Assembly: GCA_946414435.1 (NCBI GenBank)
Contig: CAMKOM010000004.1
Span: forward strand, 1-64,000
DNA: 64,000 nt
Source of the DNA: an uncultured Bacteroidota bacterium
GTDB lineage: Bacteria > Bacteroidota > Bacteroidia > Bacteroidales > SZUA-534
Direction: 5' to 3'
Below the pieces are notes generated by a model. It saw only the letters and a program-made list of their open reading frames with translations. It searched no databases and was not told the DNA's origin. The position numbers and the translations under genes were made by a program. Each line of letters starts with the position of its first letter. The stretch's first letter is position 1. Shown piece by piece: positions 37,648 through 47,041 of the stretch.

Positions 37648-39387
37648 ATGAAAAAGGTAAACATTTATGTTTTAGGATTTTGCGCCTTGGCATTAACCGC
37701 ATGCGGTGGAATGAACAAAATGGCGAAAATGGCAAACCAAGTACAATGGGATGTAACGCCGAAAGTGCTCGAAATGCACGGTGACAGCGTTGAAGTGGAA
37801 ATTACAGTTACTTTCCCTCCAAAGTATTTCCAGAAAGCAGCAATATTGGAATTGACTCCGGTATTGAAGTATGAAGGTGGCGAGAAAGCCTTTGAAAGCA
37901 AAGCTGTTCAAGGCGAGTCAGTACAGGCAAACAACGAAGTTTGCTCATTCGCCAACGGTGGTACTTTCAAAACAAAATCGAAAATCTCATTTGAAGAGGC
38001 AATGCGCAGTTCAGAGCTGATTGCCCGCGTAAAAGCCACAATGAAAGACAAATCACAGGATCTTCCTGAAGAAAAAATAGCTGACGGTGTTATGTCAACC
38101 GCACTGTTGCTTGACAAGAACGCAATGACCATTGGTGCTGCCGACAAATTCGAGCGCATCACCAACGACTCGAAAGGTGCTACCTTGTTCTTCGTTATCA
38201 ACAAGGCTGACATCCAAAGCAAAGAGTTGAAGAAAGACGAAGTTGCCGCTCTTAAACAATTCATCAGCGACGTTGCCGCCAACGAGCGTATGGAAGTTAA
38301 GGGCATCGAGATTTCTGCATTCGCATCACCTGACGGTGAGGAGTCTTTGAACGACAAACTTGCTGCTAACCGTATGAAAAATTCTGATTCTTTCTTCAAG
38401 AAAGAGTTGAAAAAATCGAAAGTCAGCGCTGACGAGTCTGTTTTCAAAACAACTTCATTGGCTGAGGACTGGGACGGTTTCAAAACTTTGATGCAAGAGT
38501 CTGACATCCAAGACAAAGAGCTTATCCTCCGCGTTCTTTCGATGTACTCTGATCCTGTTGTTCGTGAGAAAGAAATCAAAAACATCTCTGCAGCTTACGA
38601 GGAGATTGCCGACAAGATTCTTCCCCAACTACGTCGTTCTACTTTGTCAGTAAATGTTGCCGTTATCGGACACTCTGACGAAGAAATCAAAGAACTCATC
38701 GCTGCCAACTCTGAGGACCTGACTGTTGAGGAGCTGCTTTACGCTGCCACTCTTACTGAGGACAACGCAGAGAAACTCTCAATCTATCAGAAGGCTGCCG
38801 CTAAATATCCTGAGGACTGGAGAACCAACAACAATGTTGGCCACATCAGCTACAAGATGGGTAACATTGCTGAGGCTAAAGCCGCTTTCGAGAAAGCTAA
38901 AGAGGCTGACGCTCAAAACACTGTTGTTCTGAACAACCTTGGCGCTTGTGCATACGCTGAAGGCGACGAGGCTGCAGCTAAAGAGTTCTACAACGCAGCT
39001 GCCGGTGCCGGCGACGAGGTTAGCTACAACCAAGCTGTTATTGCTACCAAGAAAGGTGACTATGAGTCGGCTCTCAACCTGTACCAGAGCAGCAAGATGA
39101 ACACATTCAACTGGGCTCTCTGCAAATACTTGAACTACTTCAGCACTAAGAACAACGACGTATTTGACGCCACTCTTGGTATCTTGAACAAGATTGAAGA
39201 CCAGGACAACGCAAAGGTTCCTTATCTGAAAGCCGTTATTGCTGCCCGCAAGCAAGACAAAGACCTGCTCATCAACAGCTTGAAAGTTGCTGTTGAGAAA
39301 GACGCTTCGCTTGGCGCATACGCTGCAAAAGACATTGAGTTTGCTCAATATGCTAACGACGAAGACTTCAAAAACATTGCAAAATAA
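37648..39387 (+). CDS. OmpA-like and TPR lipoprotein
   Basis: The 579-residue product has a lipoprotein signal peptide with lipobox LTAC (Cys 19). An N-terminal beta-rich domain (about 30-190) is followed by an OmpA-like peptidoglycan-binding region (VKGIEISAFASPDGEESLNDKLAANR, near residue 220-250) and then TPR repeats (GHISYKMGNIAEAKAAFEKA around residue 400, continuing to 480). Codon use is strongly biased towards a few codons, unlike its neighbours, which suggests high expression. It probably links the outer membrane to peptidoglycan. A strong terminator follows. Confidence 0.8.
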   Translation: MKKVNIYVLGFCALALTACGGMNKMAKMANQVQWDVTPKVLEMHGDSVEVEITVTFPPKYFQKAAILELTPVLKYEGGEKAFESKAVQGESVQANNEVCSFANGGTFKTKSKISFEEAMRSSELIARVKATMKDKSQDLPEEKIADGVMSTALLLDKNAMTIGAADKFERITNDSKGATLFFVINKADIQSKELKKDEVAALKQFISDVAANERMEVKGIEISAFASPDGEESLNDKLAANRMKNSDSFFKKELKKSKVSADESVFKTTSLAEDWDGFKTLMQESDIQDKELILRVLSMYSDPVVREKEIKNISAAYEEIADKILPQLRRSTLSVNVAVIGHSDEEIKELIAANSEDLTVEELLYAATLTEDNAEKLSIYQKAAAKYPEDWRTNNNVGHISYKMGNIAEAKAAFEKAKEADAQNTVVLNNLGACAYAEGDEAAAKEFYNAAAGAGDEVSYNQAVIATKKGDYESALNLYQSSKMNTFNWALCKYLNYFSTKNNDVFDATLGILNKIEDQDNAKVPYLKAVIAARKQDKDLLINSLKVAVEKDASLGAYAAKDIEFAQYANDEDFKNIAK

Positions 39388-39410
39388 ATTTTGAATTAAT
39401 TTCATATGGA

Positions 39411-39443
39411 ACGGCCTTGCCAATTGGCGAGGCCGTTTTTTTT
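39411..39443 (+). terminator. Terminator after the OmpA/TPR lipoprotein gene
   Basis: ACGGCCT-t-GCC, loop AATT, GGC-g-AGGCCGT, then eight T. One internal mismatch. Confidence 0.9.
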
Positions 39444-39541
39444 GCGCAATTGTTTAAAATTTTATTTGTATTCAGTTGCTTTCCATTGATTCTCAACAGA
39501 AAATGTTTCTTGTTGGTATTTGTTTGAAACACCAGGATTAT

Positions 39542-39569
39542 GCAGAAACGGAGCATGCACCGTCTCTAC
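39542..39569. repeat. 28-bp palindromic repeat, copy 2 (truncation edge)
   Basis: Imperfect copy: left arm GCAGAAACGG, centre AGCATGCA, right arm CCGTCTCTAC. It is read in the same frame as the other coding copies (C R N G A C T V S T). Confidence 0.6.
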
Positions 39570-40363
39570 ATCATTTCAACCACGTGAGCTAAACCGCAAA
39601 ACAGTAGAAATTTCCGCCACCGGTCACAAAGCCGACAGCATAGTGTTTGAGAACGTTGTAGCCTCCACATGTACCGCTGTTGGCTCATACGATTCGGTTG
39701 TCTATTGCTCGGTTTGCCAGGCAGAGCTGCTCCGTGAGGAAAAAGAAATTGCGATGCTCAGCCACACTTACAACAGCACCGTTACACCCCCAACCTGCAC
39801 TGAAATTGGCTACACAACACATACTTGCTCGGTTTGTGAGTATGCGTATAATTCAGATACTGTTGCAGCCAACGGCCACACCGAGGTTGTAGATGCCGCC
39901 GTGCCCGCTACCTGTACCGGGGCCGGCAAAACCGAGGGAGAGCACTGCTCGGTTTGTGAGGCTGTTCTGGTCGCACAAGAAGATACACCCGCACTTGGCC
40001 ACACTGAAGTTGTAGATGCTGCCGTAGCAGCTACAACAACGTCAACTGGTCTTACAGAAGGTTCACATTGCTCTGTTTGCAGCGAGGTGATTGTGGCGCA
40101 AACGGTTATCCCGATGTTGGAAAATGGCGGCAACGAGAACCAAGGTGAAACCAATGAAAATGAGACCAATGAAGGAGGCAACAATAACCAAGGAGGTAAC
40201 AATGAGGAAGGAAACGAGAACCAAGGCGGCAACAACAATCCCGCCACTGCTGTTGCGGAGAGCACTGCCTGCGCAGTCATCATCTACGCCTACGGCAACA
40301 CCATTGTTGTAGAAAACGCAACGGATGAAATACTCGTTTACAACGCCATGGGATGTCTTGTAT

Positions 40364-40391
40364 GTAGAGAAGCGGCGCGCCACGTCTCTAC
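40364..40391. repeat. 28-bp palindromic repeat, copy 3 (in coding frame)
   Basis: Arms GTAGAGAAG and CACGTCTCTAC around GGCGCGCC; 12 of 14 pairs match. It encodes CREAARHVST inside the sorting domain. Confidence 0.8.
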
Positions 40392-40498
40392 GGGTATTAC
40401 GTCAATAACCGTCAACACCCAAGGCGTTTACATTGTAAAAACCGGCACCGTGGTTAAACGGGTAATGGTGAATTAATAATCGGAATTAATACCAACAG

Positions 40499-40528
40499 AA
40501 AAGGGCTGCCATATGACAGCCCTTTTTT
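40499..40528 (+). terminator. Terminator after the truncated surface-protein gene
   Basis: AAAAGGGCTG pairs with CAGCCCTTTT, followed by further T. Confidence 0.85.
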
Positions 40529-40618
40529 ATTTAACAAAATCGTAAGTTAAAATATATGCAAAGTTGCTCTGGCCAACTTTTCTTATCTTAGCGGTCGATT
40601 GGTAAAACGCTTTTCTAA

Positions 40619-41899
40619 ATGTCGAATCTGCCATTAGCCGAACGTTTGCGTCCGAAAAGTTTGGACGAGTACATCGGCCAGAAACATCTGGTCGGGAAGG
40701 GTGCTGTTTTACGCCGGGCCATCGAGTCGGGGCGTATTCCGAGTATGATTCTGTGGGGGCCTCCGGGCGTGGGCAAAACCACTTTGGCCAACATCATCAG
40801 CCACCTGCAAGGTCGCGCGTTCTTCTCGTTGAGTGCTATCAGTTCGGGAGTGAAAGACGTGCGCGATACCATTGACCAGGCCAAACGCCAGCAGTTTTTC
40901 GACCAACCCAACCCCATACTTTTCATCGACGAAATCCACCGTTTCAGCAAGGCCCAGCAGGACTCGCTGCTGGGCGCTGTGGAGCAGGGTGTGGTGACGC
41001 TCATTGGTGCAACCACCGAAAATCCGTCGTTCGAAGTCATCTCGCCGTTGCTTTCGCGGTGCCAGGTGTATGTGCTCAAAGCGCTCGAACCAGAAGACCT
41101 TGAAGACCTGCTTAATCGCGCCCTCACAACCGACTCCGACCTGAAACAACTGAAAATCAATGTCGAAGAAAAAGAGGCAATGTTCCGCTATTCGGGAGGT
41201 GATGCACGCAAGTTGCTCAATATCATCGATATTGTGGTTGGAGCGCAGTCGGGCAAACCTGAGATTACCATCAACAATCAGATTGTAGAGGATATTTTGC
41301 AGGAGAATCTGTCGATTTACGACAAGAACGGCGAGATGCACTACGACATTATTTCGGCCTTCATCAAGTCGATTCGCGGCAGCGACCCCAACGGTGCTGT
41401 CTATTGGCTTGCACGGATGCTTGACGGCGGTGAGGATGTGAAATTCATCGCCCGACGGCTGCTCATTTCGGCATCGGAAGACATCGGCCTGGCCAATCCC
41501 AACGCGCTACTGCTTGCCAACGCCTGCTTCGACGCCGTGAACAAAATCGGGATGCCCGAGTCGCGCATAATTCTCTCAGAATGTGCTATTTATCTGGCAT
41601 CGAGTCCGAAAAGCAATTCGGGCTATATGGCTATCAATGATGCTCTGTCGACCGTTGGGCAGACGGGCAACCTGTCGGTTCCGCTGCACTTGCGCAACGC
41701 CCCCACCAAACTGATGGAGAAGATGGGTTACGGCGCCAACTACAAGTATGCCCACGACTACGTAGGCAATTTCGTGGACCAGGATTTTCTGCCCAAGGAG
41801 TTACGCGGCCGCGTGTTCTACAATCCTCAAGCCAATCCGCAGGAAGACAACATCCGCGCGAGACTAAAGAATTGGTGGAACAAGAGGTACGGATACTAA
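40619..41899 (+). CDS. rarA: Replication-associated recombination protein A (RarA/MgsA)
   Basis: The 426-residue product is an AAA+ ATPase of the clamp-loader clade. Walker A is GPPGVGKT (47-54) and Walker B is ILFIDE (100-105). The phrases LAERLRPKSLDEYIGQ at the N-terminus and YKYAHDYVGNFVDQDFLP near the C-terminus are diagnostic of RarA. It acts at stalled replication forks and binds SSB. The gene is followed 78 bp later by comEC. Confidence 0.95.
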   Translation: MSNLPLAERLRPKSLDEYIGQKHLVGKGAVLRRAIESGRIPSMILWGPPGVGKTTLANIISHLQGRAFFSLSAISSGVKDVRDTIDQAKRQQFFDQPNPILFIDEIHRFSKAQQDSLLGAVEQGVVTLIGATTENPSFEVISPLLSRCQVYVLKALEPEDLEDLLNRALTTDSDLKQLKINVEEKEAMFRYSGGDARKLLNIIDIVVGAQSGKPEITINNQIVEDILQENLSIYDKNGEMHYDIISAFIKSIRGSDPNGAVYWLARMLDGGEDVKFIARRLLISASEDIGLANPNALLLANACFDAVNKIGMPESRIILSECAIYLASSPKSNSGYMAINDALSTVGQTGNLSVPLHLRNAPTKLMEKMGYGANYKYAHDYVGNFVDQDFLPKELRGRVFYNPQANPQEDNIRARLKNWWNKRYGY

Positions 41900-41977
41900 A
41901 CAAAATATCACTCCATTATTTGCATATTTGCTTCTAAATTCCTAATATTGTTTCGATTACACTAATCGGGGCATATT

Positions 41978-44056
41978 ATGAACATAAATGGGTTTCTCGA
42001 TAAAAATCCATTCGTCAGAATATTGTTTCCGTTCGCGCTGGGCATTATTCTGAATAATTACACAACCGCACCGTCAGCGGTGTGTGTTGTCCTGCCCATT
42101 GTTTTTCTGCTGGCAGCTTGGTTTGTTTATAAAAAAAATATTTCATTCCGATATCGATGGATGATGGGGCTGCTGCTTTTTGCAGGCGCCGGCGCATTAG
42201 GTTTTTCCATAGCACAATTTTCATCACCGCCTGTCATTCCGCACGACGCCAACAACCGCAAGTGCAGCTATCGCGCAAGCGTCATAAACCATCCCACTGA
42301 AGGCGAAAAAGCCCTTAAGGTCGACCTTAAAATTGAAGCCGTCAATATCATCGACTCGTGGCGTGAGTTTGATGCCAAAATTGTGGCAACCATAATGAAA
42401 GACAGCGCCGCTAGTTGCCTGAAGGCCGGACAGACAATTGAATTCTCATCGAGAATCGACTCGCTCGACATGCCCAAAAATCCGTTTGGCTTCGACTACT
42501 CGCAGTATCTGCAACTGAACGGCGTGCAGGGTAGTATTTTTCTCAATCCGGGCGAATGGAAACTGGTCGACGGCAGTGTGCACGGACTGAAGCAGCATGC
42601 TCTCAACGCCCGCCAAACACTTGTGGGGCTGCTCGAGAAAGCAGGTTTGGAAGGCAACGAGCTCGGCTTGGCATCGACGCTTGTGCTGGGCTACAAAAGC
42701 AGCATCGACGCCGAAGTGAAGCAATCATATATGAACGCCGGCGCCATGCACGTTCTGGCAGTATCGGGAATGCATGTGGGCATTGTCTGCGCCGTGCTCG
42801 AACTGCTGATGATGGCGCTGGGCGGCAATCTGGCGTTCCGCCTGAAGCGTGTGCTCATCATTCTGCTGCTTTGGACTTACGCGTTCATCACCGGTCTGTC
42901 GCCTTCGGTGCTACGAGCCACGGTGATGTTCACTTTTGTTGAACTGGGACGGCTTATCAGGCGCGAAATGTCGATTTACAACACTCTTGCGGCATCGGCT
43001 TTTCTGCTGCTCGCAATCAACCCTGATATGCTCTTCAAGGCCGGATTCCAACTCTCGTATGCGGCGGTGGTGGGCATTGTGACACTTCAGCCACGCATTG
43101 TCAGGCTCATCAAAATCAACCACAAACGGCGCGTTTTGCGCTACCTGTGGGAACTGACGGCGGTGTCGGTGGCCGCACAGATTGCCACCCTTCCGTTTTG
43201 CCTTTATTACTTCGAACGCACGCCGGTCTATTTCTGGCTGTCGAACATTATTGTGTCACCGGGTGCTGCCGTGATGATTGGCCTGACCATGCTGCTGCTT
43301 GCGGTGTCGCCAATCAGCGTGGCTGCCAAATGTGTTGGTGTTGTCACTTCGTGGGTGGCCAAATCGATGAACCACTGGGTGACCATCATCGCCAATCTGC
43401 CGGGCTCAACCATCGAGAACAGTTACATTTCGGTTTATCAGTCGCTGGCTGTGGCTGGTGTGATTGTCGGGTTGCTGGTATGGCTCAGAACGCGCCGCTG
43501 CAACTGGCTGATGGGCTCGCTGGCGGCACTGCTGGTCTACATCACTCCATTCAGCCTGAAGGCACTGCAAAACAGCACGGCGCAGGCTCTGTGCGTCTGG
43601 TACTCGCCACGCAACGCCATGGCACAGTTTGTTGAAGGCAACCGCTCATTTTGGTTTAAAAACATCGTCGGCGACAACCGACAGGCCGGTTTAATGGTAA
43701 AAGGCGCAAATATCTTCTGGAAATCAAGCCGTTCGGAATTTGTTGCACCTGATAACTTTGGCGAACGGGTTATCTCCCGCAACGGATTCTTTGTGTTCGA
43801 CAGCGTCTGCGGTCTGATGGTTAGCGCCCAAACATCACCATTCAGATTTGCCAAACCCGACACCCTCGATTTTCTGATTGTCAGCGGTGACCCCGGAATC
43901 CGTGCACGACAAATACCTCACAACCTGAAGTTTAGAAAAGTGATTATCGACGCAACGGTAAAACCATGGGTAGCAAAAGATTGGGAACGCGCCTTTGCAA
44001 AATCCGACATCCATAACATAAGAAAGGACGGCGCTTATATTTGCCGCCTTCAATAG
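41978..44056 (+). CDS. comEC: ComEC/Rec2 family DNA-uptake channel protein
   Basis: The 692-residue product has an N-terminal pair of membrane segments, a periplasmic DUF4131/OB-like region (about 90-200) and the ComEC core with the motif GAMHVLAVSGMHVGIV (about residues 256-271) and ten or so membrane segments. The C-terminal region is short and lacks the HxHxDH motif of the metallo-beta-lactamase domain, as in many Bacteroidota members. It is the likely inner-membrane channel for transforming DNA. No other competence gene is in the window. Confidence 0.88.
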   Translation: MNINGFLDKNPFVRILFPFALGIILNNYTTAPSAVCVVLPIVFLLAAWFVYKKNISFRYRWMMGLLLFAGAGALGFSIAQFSSPPVIPHDANNRKCSYRASVINHPTEGEKALKVDLKIEAVNIIDSWREFDAKIVATIMKDSAASCLKAGQTIEFSSRIDSLDMPKNPFGFDYSQYLQLNGVQGSIFLNPGEWKLVDGSVHGLKQHALNARQTLVGLLEKAGLEGNELGLASTLVLGYKSSIDAEVKQSYMNAGAMHVLAVSGMHVGIVCAVLELLMMALGGNLAFRLKRVLIILLLWTYAFITGLSPSVLRATVMFTFVELGRLIRREMSIYNTLAASAFLLLAINPDMLFKAGFQLSYAAVVGIVTLQPRIVRLIKINHKRRVLRYLWELTAVSVAAQIATLPFCLYYFERTPVYFWLSNIIVSPGAAVMIGLTMLLLAVSPISVAAKCVGVVTSWVAKSMNHWVTIIANLPGSTIENSYISVYQSLAVAGVIVGLLVWLRTRRCNWLMGSLAALLVYITPFSLKALQNSTAQALCVWYSPRNAMAQFVEGNRSFWFKNIVGDNRQAGLMVKGANIFWKSSRSEFVAPDNFGERVISRNGFFVFDSVCGLMVSAQTSPFRFAKPDTLDFLIVSGDPGIRARQIPHNLKFRKVIIDATVKPWVAKDWERAFAKSDIHNIRKDGAYICRLQ

Positions 44057-44063
44057 CCTTTGC

Positions 44064-44915
44064 CTATTTCCCAATCGACCTGAAATCGGGCCAACCGTTC
44101 TTCTTTTCGCGTATCTTGAAAGTTACGCTTGCTGTGATAAACTGATATTGGTCTATCCATTTGCCGAAAATCCAAGGCTTTTGTGGTGTCGGCGTCTCTC
44201 TGCCGTCGCAGTTGTCAATGTTGTCGTCGAGTGCCACACGCATACCAAACTCAAGACCAAAGCTGACACCTCGGTTGATACGCAGTTTGGTGCCAATGCC
44301 GCCCATCAGCACAGGGGCAATGTTCGTAAATCTGTCGCTCTGATGGCCGTCTTTATTATCCCAAAAGAATTTTCCTGTGTTTAACAATCCTCCCACGCCC
44401 ACAAACAGATACGAAGGCGCGATTGTGGCGCGTTTGATTATTGGCCGGCCTACTTTTTTGTATTTAAAGTGGCGCTGCTTATCCTTAATGAAATACCAAT
44501 CATAGCGCAACGACAGCTCAACAAAAAACGAATTGAACCCTATTCCGTTTCGGTAGTAGAACTTGTCGATATTCTTCTCTACCTCTTCAGCTCTAAGCTG
44601 TCCGAAAAACAACGACCCGCCTATGCTCTGCGTACTTGATATAAGACAGTTACATTCATCGCGACGGCTCAAATTGTACTTCATCCCGATATTACCCACA
44701 ACACCGATGGTCTGTGGTATCACCCAAGCCGGCATATCGGCGTTGCGCGGCGAACAGATATCGCCCATAAAATTGTCAAGACCGATGCCCAATTGCACCT
44801 CATAACGTTGGAAACGGCGGTTCCGCCCGTCGGCACATTCTGGCACAAGCAGCAGTAGTATTGTTGCTAAAACGAATGCTGAAAATGCTCTTATATGTAC
44901 CATTTTCAATTTCAT
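44064..44915 (-). CDS. Outer-membrane beta-barrel protein (DUF6089/PorG-like)
   Basis: The 283-residue product has a signal peptide (about residues 1-30) and a barrel-like pattern. The start of the mature part, RYEVQLGIGLDNFMGDICS, resembles the GxxxYxGDL opening of DUF6089 proteins, a group that includes PorG of the type IX secretion system. Other parts (SYLFVGVGGLLNTGKFFW; GIGTKLRINRGVSFGLEFGMR) fit an eight-stranded barrel. A T9SS role is possible but not shown. It converges on comEC (7-bp gap). Confidence 0.6.
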   Translation of the reverse strand: MKLKMVHIRAFSAFVLATILLLLVPECADGRNRRFQRYEVQLGIGLDNFMGDICSPRNADMPAWVIPQTIGVVGNIGMKYNLSRRDECNCLISSTQSIGGSLFFGQLRAEEVEKNIDKFYYRNGIGFNSFFVELSLRYDWYFIKDKQRHFKYKKVGRPIIKRATIAPSYLFVGVGGLLNTGKFFWDNKDGHQSDRFTNIAPVLMGGIGTKLRINRGVSFGLEFGMRVALDDNIDNCDGRETPTPQKPWIFGKWIDQYQFITASVTFKIREKKNGWPDFRSIGK

Positions 44916-45040
44916 GCGCCATAGTTTTATGGTTTAGCAGCTCTAATTTACGCATAATCATCTGAAAATGGTTCGTTTTCGTGAAATAAATCCATAAACG
45001 GACACTTTGCCGTGTCGAAAATCATTACCGTTGAAACAAA

Positions 45041-45066
45041 AAAAGGCGGCCTTGCGGTCGCCTTTT
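45041..45066 (-). terminator. Terminator after the ferredoxin gene
   Basis: On the minus strand AAAAGGCG.../...CGCCTTTT with a T-run. It lies 20 bp beyond the ferredoxin stop. Confidence 0.8.
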
Positions 45067-45085
45067 GTGTCTATTCCAAAACTGA

Positions 45086-45256
45086 TTATTTATCCAATTT
45101 TGGTGCCTCAACCGGGCAAACACTTGCGCATGTTCCACACTCTGTGCACTTTTCAGGATCGATAACATAGATATCGCCTTCTGAAATAGCCTCAACCGGG
45201 CATTCGCTCATGCAAGTGCCGCAAGCCAAGCAATCTTCTGAAATTTTGTAAGCCAT
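45086..45256 (-). CDS. Small 2[4Fe-4S] ferredoxin
   Basis: A 56-residue protein, read from ATG 45256 to TAA 45086. It has two complete cluster motifs: CLACGTCMSECP (residues 9-20) and CTECGTCASVCP (37-48), each CxxCxxCxxxCP. The phrases MAYKISEDC and VEAPKLDK fit clostridial-type ferredoxins of anaerobic Bacteroidota. It carries electrons for low-potential enzymes such as pyruvate:ferredoxin oxidoreductase. Its own terminator follows. Confidence 0.93.
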   Translation of the reverse strand: MAYKISEDCLACGTCMSECPVEAISEGDIYVIDPEKCTECGTCASVCPVEAPKLDK

Positions 45257-45357
45257 AATTTTAATTTTTAAAGTCGGTGTAAATATAAGTTATCTTCTAA
45301 AAACATCGCCAACAAACTTGATTTTGCTTTTTGGCGATATTCTTTGCTGATTATCAA

Positions 45358-46017
45358 TTATTTCTGCTCTGCGATTATGGTTTTTCTGCCCACAACTTTC
45401 TGCCCCAATGCCACTTTGACATCGTAATCGAGCGGCAGAAGCACGTCAACACGCGAACCGAAGCGGATGAATCCCATCTCATCGCCGGCGGCGCACTGGT
45501 CATCTTCTTTCACGTAAGTGAGAATGCGGCGGGCAACGGCACCTGCCACCTGCTTCACCATCACGGGCTCGCCTTTGGCGCGGTTCACAACCACAGCCGT
45601 GTGCTCGTTCAAATCGGACGATTTCGGGGTTATGGCACGGGTGAAATTGCCATCAAAATGAATAACCTGCTTTATGGTTCCGCTAACCGGAATCCAGTTG
45701 ATGTGCACATTCCAAACCGACATGAAAATCGAAACCTGAATGCGCTTGCCCATCACTATGTTCTGCTCATCAATCTCCTCAATGGCTACAATTGTACCGT
45801 CAGCGGGACAAAGAACGGTGCTGTCGGTTATCGGTGGTAGCTTGCGGTTGGGGCAGCGGAAGAAACGCAGCACAAACAAAAGCACCAATCCCGATGCTGT
45901 CAGCGATATGTATAATGCAAGGCCAACTTGCCCAAAAAAATAAACTATTGCGTTAATAACCAATAAAATGGCTAATGCTTTCAATATAACCGGTAAGCCG
46001 GCACGATGTATTTTCAT
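45358..46017 (-). CDS. psd: Phosphatidylserine decarboxylase
   Basis: The 219-residue product is the short (archaeal-type) phosphatidylserine decarboxylase. Two membrane segments lie at residues 10-50. The self-cleavage site is RFGSRVD, with cleavage before S188, which becomes the pyruvoyl group; the usual LGST is FGSR here, as in many short forms. It makes phosphatidylethanolamine. It lies 15 bp after cdsA, so two steps of phospholipid synthesis are coded together. Confidence 0.93.
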   Translation of the reverse strand: MKIHRAGLPVILKALAILLVINAIVYFFGQVGLALYISLTASGLVLLFVLRFFRCPNRKLPPITDSTVLCPADGTIVAIEEIDEQNIVMGKRIQVSIFMSVWNVHINWIPVSGTIKQVIHFDGNFTRAITPKSSDLNEHTAVVVNRAKGEPVMVKQVAGAVARRILTYVKEDDQCAAGDEMGFIRFGSRVDVLLPLDYDVKVALGQKVVGRKTIIAEQK

Positions 46018-46032
46018 ACTTTCAGTTTTCGA

Positions 46033-46842
46033 TTACGAAATGAGTTGCAAATATGCAAAAATTACAGGGATTGCCAATATGATGCTGTCAAATCGGTCGA
46101 GAATGCCGCCGTGACCCGGCAGAATGTTGCTCGAATCCTTGATTCCGACAGTGCGTTTGAGTTGCGACTCGGTAAGGTCGCCAAGCGTACCGAAAATAAC
46201 GGTGAGCAGAGCCACCACAATCCACTGCTGCAGGGAGAGCATGGTGAAGAACCGTGCCAGCAGAACCGATGCGCCAACAGCCGCCAAAGCCCCGCCAATG
46301 AAGCCTTCCCACGTCTTTTTGGGTGATATGCGCTCAAACATCTTGTGACGTCCGATGGTGACGCCGAAGCAGTAGGCGCCCGTGTCGTTCACCCAAATGA
46401 TGATGAACATTCCCAGCACCATAATGCTTTGATATTCACCCGTATGGAATGCTATCGGGCTGATGAGTGCGAACGGCAATGCAATGTAAAACAGGCCGTA
46501 AAAGGTGTAGGCGATGGTTGTTATGGGGTTGTCGTAGTGACCGAATAGTACAATAATGAACACCGGCGTGAGCAGAACCGCCATAATCAGCATCAACTGG
46601 CTGCTGACAAGGCCTGCGCTCATCAGGAAACTCAGGGCAAAAGCCACAAGTCCTGCGGCTGTGCCATAGACAGCAAGCGGCTTGTATCCGCCCTGACGGC
46701 CGATTCGGTAGAATTCCCACAAGGCAAGCACATCAATCACGGCAAAAAGCGCCGCAAACGTCCACTCGCTGTAGACTATGCCCGAGATGAGCACAACCAG
46801 AAAAACGATTCCAGTTATTAGCCGCTGCCAAAAATTACTCAT
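46033..46842 (-). CDS. cdsA: Phosphatidate cytidylyltransferase
   Basis: The 269-residue product makes CDP-diacylglycerol. It has about eight membrane segments and the CdsA signature near the C-terminus: SPKKTWEGFIGG, then GTLGDLTESQLKR and KDSSNILPGHGGILDRFDS, which includes the conserved GDxxES and DR residues. The start is at ATG 46842, giving MSNFWQRLITG; this overlaps the end of the DUF2007 gene by 8 bp. A longer open frame upstream overlaps that gene and is not favoured. Confidence 0.93.
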   Translation of the reverse strand: MSNFWQRLITGIVFLVVLISGIVYSEWTFAALFAVIDVLALWEFYRIGRQGGYKPLAVYGTAAGLVAFALSFLMSAGLVSSQLMLIMAVLLTPVFIIVLFGHYDNPITTIAYTFYGLFYIALPFALISPIAFHTGEYQSIMVLGMFIIIWVNDTGAYCFGVTIGRHKMFERISPKKTWEGFIGGALAAVGASVLLARFFTMLSLQQWIVVALLTVIFGTLGDLTESQLKRTVGIKDSSNILPGHGGILDRFDSIILAIPVIFAYLQLIS

Positions 46843-47041
46843 TATCAATGCTTTTAATAATTGCTTCCGCTTGCTCGGCCTGTTCCGGCGAAACATAGAC
46901 TTCAACATCGCCAAACAGATACGATGAGTCCTGAGCGTTCATCACAACAGGTTCAAGACCAGCCGTTTCCAAAAGCCCGCGAACCATTTCGGCTTCGTAG
47001 GCCTTTTTTGTCGAAAACACTATTTGCCAATCTTTTTCCAT
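46835..47041 (-). CDS. DUF2007 small protein
   Basis: The 68-residue product has the DUF2007 pattern: an IVFSTKKAYEAEMVRGLLE helix, VVMNAQDSSYLFG, and VEVYVSPEQAEQAEAII. It has no signal peptide. The family is called putative signal-transducing protein but its function is unknown. The start overlaps the ftsH stop by 1 bp and the end overlaps cdsA by 8 bp, so it is translationally coupled to both. Confidence 0.85.
   Translation of the reverse strand: MEKDWQIVFSTKKAYEAEMVRGLLETAGLEPVVMNAQDSSYLFGDVEVYVSPEQAEQAEAIIKSIDNE

Larger units (their letters stand above)
39520..40476 (+). pseudogene. 5'-truncated BspA-like surface protein fragment
   Basis: The open frame codes for 318 residues, but no good start or signal peptide exists; the first possible start is a TTG. 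From about 39583 on it matches the C-terminal third of the BspA-like gene at 53666: Cys-rich repeats (TCTxxGxTEGxHCSVC, four copies), an Asn/Gly/Glu-rich linker (about 40130-40240) and a T9SS sorting domain ending VKRVMVN. The leucine-rich repeats are missing. A 28-bp palindrome sits exactly at the left edge and a second one lies inside the sorting domain. A terminator follows. It is most simply a remnant of a larger gene; expression from an unseen start cannot be excluded. Confidence 0.65.
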
